From an uncultured Christensenella sp. (lineage in GTDB: Bacteria > Bacillota > Clostridia > Christensenellales > UBA1750), in assembly GCA_905193155.1 (NCBI GenBank), contig CAJJNQ010000067.1:1-8108 (forward strand): a stretch of 8,108 nucleotides of DNA. Direction: 5' to 3'. The notes under the pieces are model-generated. The model did not search any database and had not been told where the DNA came from. It saw only the letters and a program-made list of their open reading frames with translations. Numbering within the stretch: the first letter of the stretch is position 1; every line of letters begins with the position of its first letter. The position numbers were made by a program, and so were the translations under genes. This document shows, piece by piece, positions 5,719-8,108 of this stretch.

Positions 5719-6633
5719 ATGAAGATGATTCCGTTTGGCCGCAGCGGACTGAATGTGCCCGCGCTGGCGCTGGGCTGTATGCGCTTGAACCGCCTGGATG
5801 CAAAAGAGGCGGAAACCTATGTCAAAACTGCGCTGGATCTGGGCGCAAATTTCTTCGACCACGCCGATATTTACGGCGGCGGGGCCTGCGAAGAGATCTT
5901 CGGCAAGGCGATTGCCGGTATTCCGCGCGACAAGCTCATCATCCAGACCAAGTGCGGCATTGTGCCGGGCAAGCGCTATGACTTCTCCGCAGAGCATATC
6001 CTGAATTCCGTGGACGAGAGTTTGAAGCGTCTGGGCGTGGACTATGTGGACGCGCTGCTGCTGCACCGTCCCGACGCGCTGATGGATCCCGTGGAGGTGG
6101 CAGAGGCCTTCTCCCGACTCAAGGCCAGCGGCAAGGTGCTGAACTTCGGCGTTTCCAACCAGAATTCCATGCAGATGCAGCTGCTGCAAAAGTACATGCC
6201 GATGCCCATCTGCGCCAACCAGCTCCAGCTTTCCATCACCAACTGCACCATGATCTCCGCCGGCATCAACGTCAACACGGCCTTTGACGCCGCAGTGGAT
6301 CGCGATGGTTCCGTGCTGGACTACTGCCGCCTGAACGACATCACCATTCAGCCCTGGTCGCCCTTCCAGTACGGCTTCTTCGAGGGCGTGTTCCTCGGCA
6401 ATGACAAGTTCCCCAAGCTCAATGCCGCCATTGACGAGATTGCCGCACGCTACAACGTTTCCAACACCACCATCGCCGTGGCCTGGCTGCTGCGCCATCC
6501 GGCCAAGTTCCAGCCCATCATCGGCACGATGAACCTCGGCCGCCTCCGGGATTGCGTCCAGGCGACCGAAATCAACCTGACCCGTCAGGAGTGGTACGAT
6601 ATCTATCTCGCTGCGGGCAATCAGCTTCCGTAA
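5719..6633 (+). CDS. Aldo/keto reductase (YdhF-like)
   Basis: The product is a 304-residue cytoplasmic NAD(P)H-dependent oxidoreductase of the aldo/keto reductase superfamily, with a single TIM barrel. The catalytic tetrad is complete: D47 and Y52 in FFDHADIYGG, K78 in QTKCG and H116 in LLLHRPD. Cofactor-side motifs QPWSPFQYG and IIGTMNLGRL are present in the C-terminal third. Overall it resembles the YdhF group, whose natural substrates are poorly defined. The start is ATG 5719 with GGGAGG (5706-5711) 7 nt upstream. A longer reading from TTG 5641 is excluded because that TTG is the -35 box. It is divergent from the AraC gene and is followed by a hairpin terminator, so it is probably transcribed alone. 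A role in sugar or carbonyl metabolism beside the hydrolase is possible but unproven. Confidence 0.95.
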   Translation: MKMIPFGRSGLNVPALALGCMRLNRLDAKEAETYVKTALDLGANFFDHADIYGGGACEEIFGKAIAGIPRDKLIIQTKCGIVPGKRYDFSAEHILNSVDESLKRLGVDYVDALLLHRPDALMDPVEVAEAFSRLKASGKVLNFGVSNQNSMQMQLLQKYMPMPICANQLQLSITNCTMISAGINVNTAFDAAVDRDGSVLDYCRLNDITIQPWSPFQYGFFEGVFLGNDKFPKLNAAIDEIAARYNVSNTTIAVAWLLRHPAKFQPIIGTMNLGRLRDCVQATEINLTRQEWYDIYLAAGNQLP

Positions 6634-6649
6634 AACAGTAAAAAGAAGG

Positions 6650-6685
6650 GCTGCGTGCAATTTCTTCTGCATGCAGCTCTGTTTT
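6650..6685 (+). terminator. Intrinsic terminator after the aldo/keto reductase
   Basis: GCTGCGTGCA (6650-6659) pairs with TGCATGCAGC (6668-6677), a 10-bp stem with one G-U pair and an 8-nt loop. It is followed by TCTGTTTT. AAAACAG at 6632-6638 and CTGTTTT at 6679-6685 can extend the stem outward. The U tract is imperfect. The structure begins 17 nt after the reductase stop. Confidence 0.7.
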
Positions 6686-6688
6686 CAC

Positions 6689-6717
6689 TTGCAAGGAAGC
6701 ACCGCGTCTGGTACGAT
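6689..6717 (+). promoter_or_regulatory. Probable promoter of guaA
   Basis: TTGCAA (6689-6694, 4/6) is separated by 17 bp from TACGAT (6712-6717, 4/6), which carries a TGG extended -10. GATAAT at 6715-6720 is an alternative -10, but it would need a 20 bp spacer. The promoter starts right after the reductase terminator. The leader of about 35 nt is too short for a purine riboswitch. Confidence 0.45.
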
Positions 6718-6759
6718 AATACTGTGTGAAATTATCCGGTACAGGAGGTACTTTTTGTA

Positions 6760-8049
6760 ATGAAGCAGGATCGCATCTTGGTTCTGGATCTGGGCAGCGA
6801 GGAAAATCCCCGCCTGGCTCGTGAGATCCGTGCGCTGGGCGTTTACAGCGAAATTTATCCCCACGACCTTTCCAAAGAGCAGCTGGAAGCCATGCCGGGC
6901 GTCAAGGGCATCATCCTCAACGGCGGCCCCAACCGCGTGGTGGACGGCGTGGAGATCGACGCCAGCAATGCCGTCTATCTGAGCGGCTACCCGATTCTCT
7001 GCGTCGATCACAAGGGCGAGCCCGCGTGGCCTGCCGATCAGAACGAGCGCATGAACGCGCTTAAGGCCTTTGTCTGTGATGCCTGCAAGGCGGAAGCCAA
7101 CTGGAACATGGAAAATTTCATCGCCGATCAAGTGGAGGCCATTCGCGCCCAGGTCGGAGATAAGAAAGTGCTGCTCGCGCTGAGCGGCGGCGTAGATTCC
7201 TCCGTTGTGGCCGCGCTGCTCATCCGCGCCATCGGCAAGCAGCTCACCTGCGTGCACGTCAATCACGGTCTGCTGCGCAAGGGCGAGCCGGAGCAGGTTG
7301 TCCGAGTGTTCCGCGATGAAATGGACGCTAACCTGATCTATGTGGACGCGGTGGATCGCTTCCTGGACAAGCTCCAGGGCGTGGCTGATCCGGAGCAGAA
7401 GCGCAAGATCATCGGCGCAGAGTTCATCCGCGTGTTTGAGGAAGAAGCCCGCAAGCTCGAGGGCATCGAGTTCCTCGCACAGGGCACCATCTATCCCGAC
7501 ATCATCGAGTCCGGTACCAAGACCGTCAAGGCGGTCAAGTCTCATCACAACGTCGGCGGTCTGCCGGAGGACCTCAAGTTCCGGCTCGTCGAGCCGCTGA
7601 AGATGCTCTTCAAGGACGAAGTCCGCGCCTGCGGCAAGGCGCTCGGCCTGCCGGACAACATGGTCTATCGTCAGCCCTTCCCCGGACCGGGTCTGGGCGT
7701 GCGCTGCCTGGGCGCGATCACCCGCGACCGCCTGGAGGCTGTCCGTGAGTCCGACGCCATCCTGCGCGAAGAGTTTGACAAAAACGGCCTGGCCGGCAAG
7801 GTTTGGCAGTATTTCACCGTCATCCCCGACGTCAAGAGCGTGGGCGTGCGCGACGGCAAGCGTGCCGACGAGTGGTGCGCCATCATCCGCGCCGTCAACA
7901 CCGTCGATGCGATGACCGCCACCGTTCAGGACATCCCCTTCGACCTTTTGCAGCACATCACCGCCCGCATCACCGCCGAGGTTCCCGGCGTGAACCGCGT
8001 CCTTTACGACCTCACGCCCAAGCCCACGGGCACCATCGAGTGGGAATAA
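6760..8049 (+). CDS. guaA: GMP synthase with collapsed glutaminase domain
   Basis: GMP synthase makes GMP from XMP, ATP and ammonia, the last step of guanine nucleotide synthesis. The ATP-pyrophosphatase part is well preserved: P-loop SGGVDSS (142-148), then IYPDIIESG, VKSHHNVGGLP and RQPFPGPGLGVRCLG. The dimerisation domain ends in the typical TIEWE. The N-terminal class I glutaminase is not normal. Residues 6-80 keep its first strands (ILVLDLGS, GVYSEIYP, GIILNGGP), but the nucleophile elbow, usually GICYG, reads LCVDHKG (80-86) with Asp83 at the Cys position. The next ~90 residues, including the catalytic His and Glu of the usual HPE motif, are gone. The sequence resumes at ALKAFVCDAC and WNMENFI, the normal hinge. 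Length is 429 aa against about 510-525. RBS is AGGAGG (6743-6748), 11 nt upstream. The gene is not decayed. It should use free ammonia or a partner amidotransferase, which is inference. Confidence 0.93.
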   Translation: MKQDRILVLDLGSEENPRLAREIRALGVYSEIYPHDLSKEQLEAMPGVKGIILNGGPNRVVDGVEIDASNAVYLSGYPILCVDHKGEPAWPADQNERMNALKAFVCDACKAEANWNMENFIADQVEAIRAQVGDKKVLLALSGGVDSSVVAALLIRAIGKQLTCVHVNHGLLRKGEPEQVVRVFRDEMDANLIYVDAVDRFLDKLQGVADPEQKRKIIGAEFIRVFEEEARKLEGIEFLAQGTIYPDIIESGTKTVKAVKSHHNVGGLPEDLKFRLVEPLKMLFKDEVRACGKALGLPDNMVYRQPFPGPGLGVRCLGAITRDRLEAVRESDAILREEFDKNGLAGKVWQYFTVIPDVKSVGVRDGKRADEWCAIIRAVNTVDAMTATVQDIPFDLLQHITARITAEVPGVNRVLYDLTPKPTGTIEWE

Positions 8050-8066
8050 ATAATTAGTGTTTTCTG

Positions 8067-8108
8067 AATCCTGAAAAGCGTTGGTAATACAGCGTTTTTC
8101 AGGATTTT
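8067..8108 (+). terminator. Terminator-like hairpin after guaA
   Basis: AATCCTGAAAAG (8067-8078) pairs with TTTTTCAGGATT (8095-8106). An inner CGTTG/CAGCG stem surrounds the loop GTAATA, giving about 17 bp in all with two G-U pairs. T residues follow to the window edge, so the U tract cannot be seen in full. It begins 17 nt after the guaA stop, and its near-symmetry means it could act in both directions. Confidence 0.75.

Noticed and set aside
5650..6672. A 340-codon minus-strand frame opposite the reductase
   Set aside because: Same third-position GC effect; its start falls within the terminator hairpin of the reductase.
6686..6759. A purine riboswitch upstream of guaA
   Set aside because: The gap from the predicted transcription start to the ATG is only about 35 nt, with no aptamer-like three-way junction.
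6685..7956. A 423-codon minus-strand frame opposite guaA
   Set aside because: It mirrors guaA codons, gives a low-complexity Asp/Ala/Val/His-rich product, and begins inside conserved guaA sequence with no RBS.
6760..8049. Reading guaA as a pseudogene because of its short N-terminus
   Set aside because: There is no stop or frameshift, all synthetase motifs are intact, a good RBS and a probable promoter are present, and the junction to the hinge is clean.

Overview
The window looks like chromosomal DNA from a GC-rich member of the Firmicutes (Clostridia, possibly a gut anaerobe). This rests on strong AGGAGG-type ribosome binding sites, sigma-A-type promoters in AT-rich gaps, G/C-ending codons, and protein resemblance to clostridial families. 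I cannot name a genus.

Layout from left to right: (1) the right-hand end of an IS3-family (IS150-like) insertion sequence, 1-412, with the C-terminal half of its DDE transposase and a terminal inverted repeat. (2) A small membrane-anchored protein of unknown function on the minus strand (475-1023). (3) A divergent GNAT acetyltransferase (1159-1947). (4) A two-TM small protein on the minus strand (1944-2384), convergent with the GNAT gene and sharing a TTAA with it as both stop codons. (5) A divergent family 2 glycoside hydrolase with an intact Glu/Glu catalytic pair (2510-4810). (6) A minus-strand AraC-family regulator whose 3' end overlaps the hydrolase by 16 nt. (7) A divergent aldo/keto reductase (5719-6633) with a near-consensus promoter. 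(8) A terminator hairpin, then a separately promoted guaA (6760-8049), then another terminator-like hairpin at the window edge.

After the IS, genes alternate strands, so nearly every one needs its own promoter, and promoter candidates are visible for all except the glycoside hydrolase. The hydrolase, AraC regulator and reductase could form a small carbohydrate-responsive group; this is inferred from adjacency only. The other genes show no obvious common pathway.

The most unusual object is the GMP synthase. Its ATP-pyrophosphatase and dimerisation parts look complete, but the N-terminal glutaminase domain has collapsed. The nucleophile-elbow Cys position reads Asp, and the stretch that should carry the catalytic His and Glu is missing, so the protein is 429 aa instead of about 510-525. 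The gene is otherwise intact, expressed-looking and not decayed. It may therefore be an ammonia-dependent GMP synthase, or one that depends on a separate amidotransferase partner. Several translation starts also need correction, because the longest-ORF start codons coincide with promoter elements.
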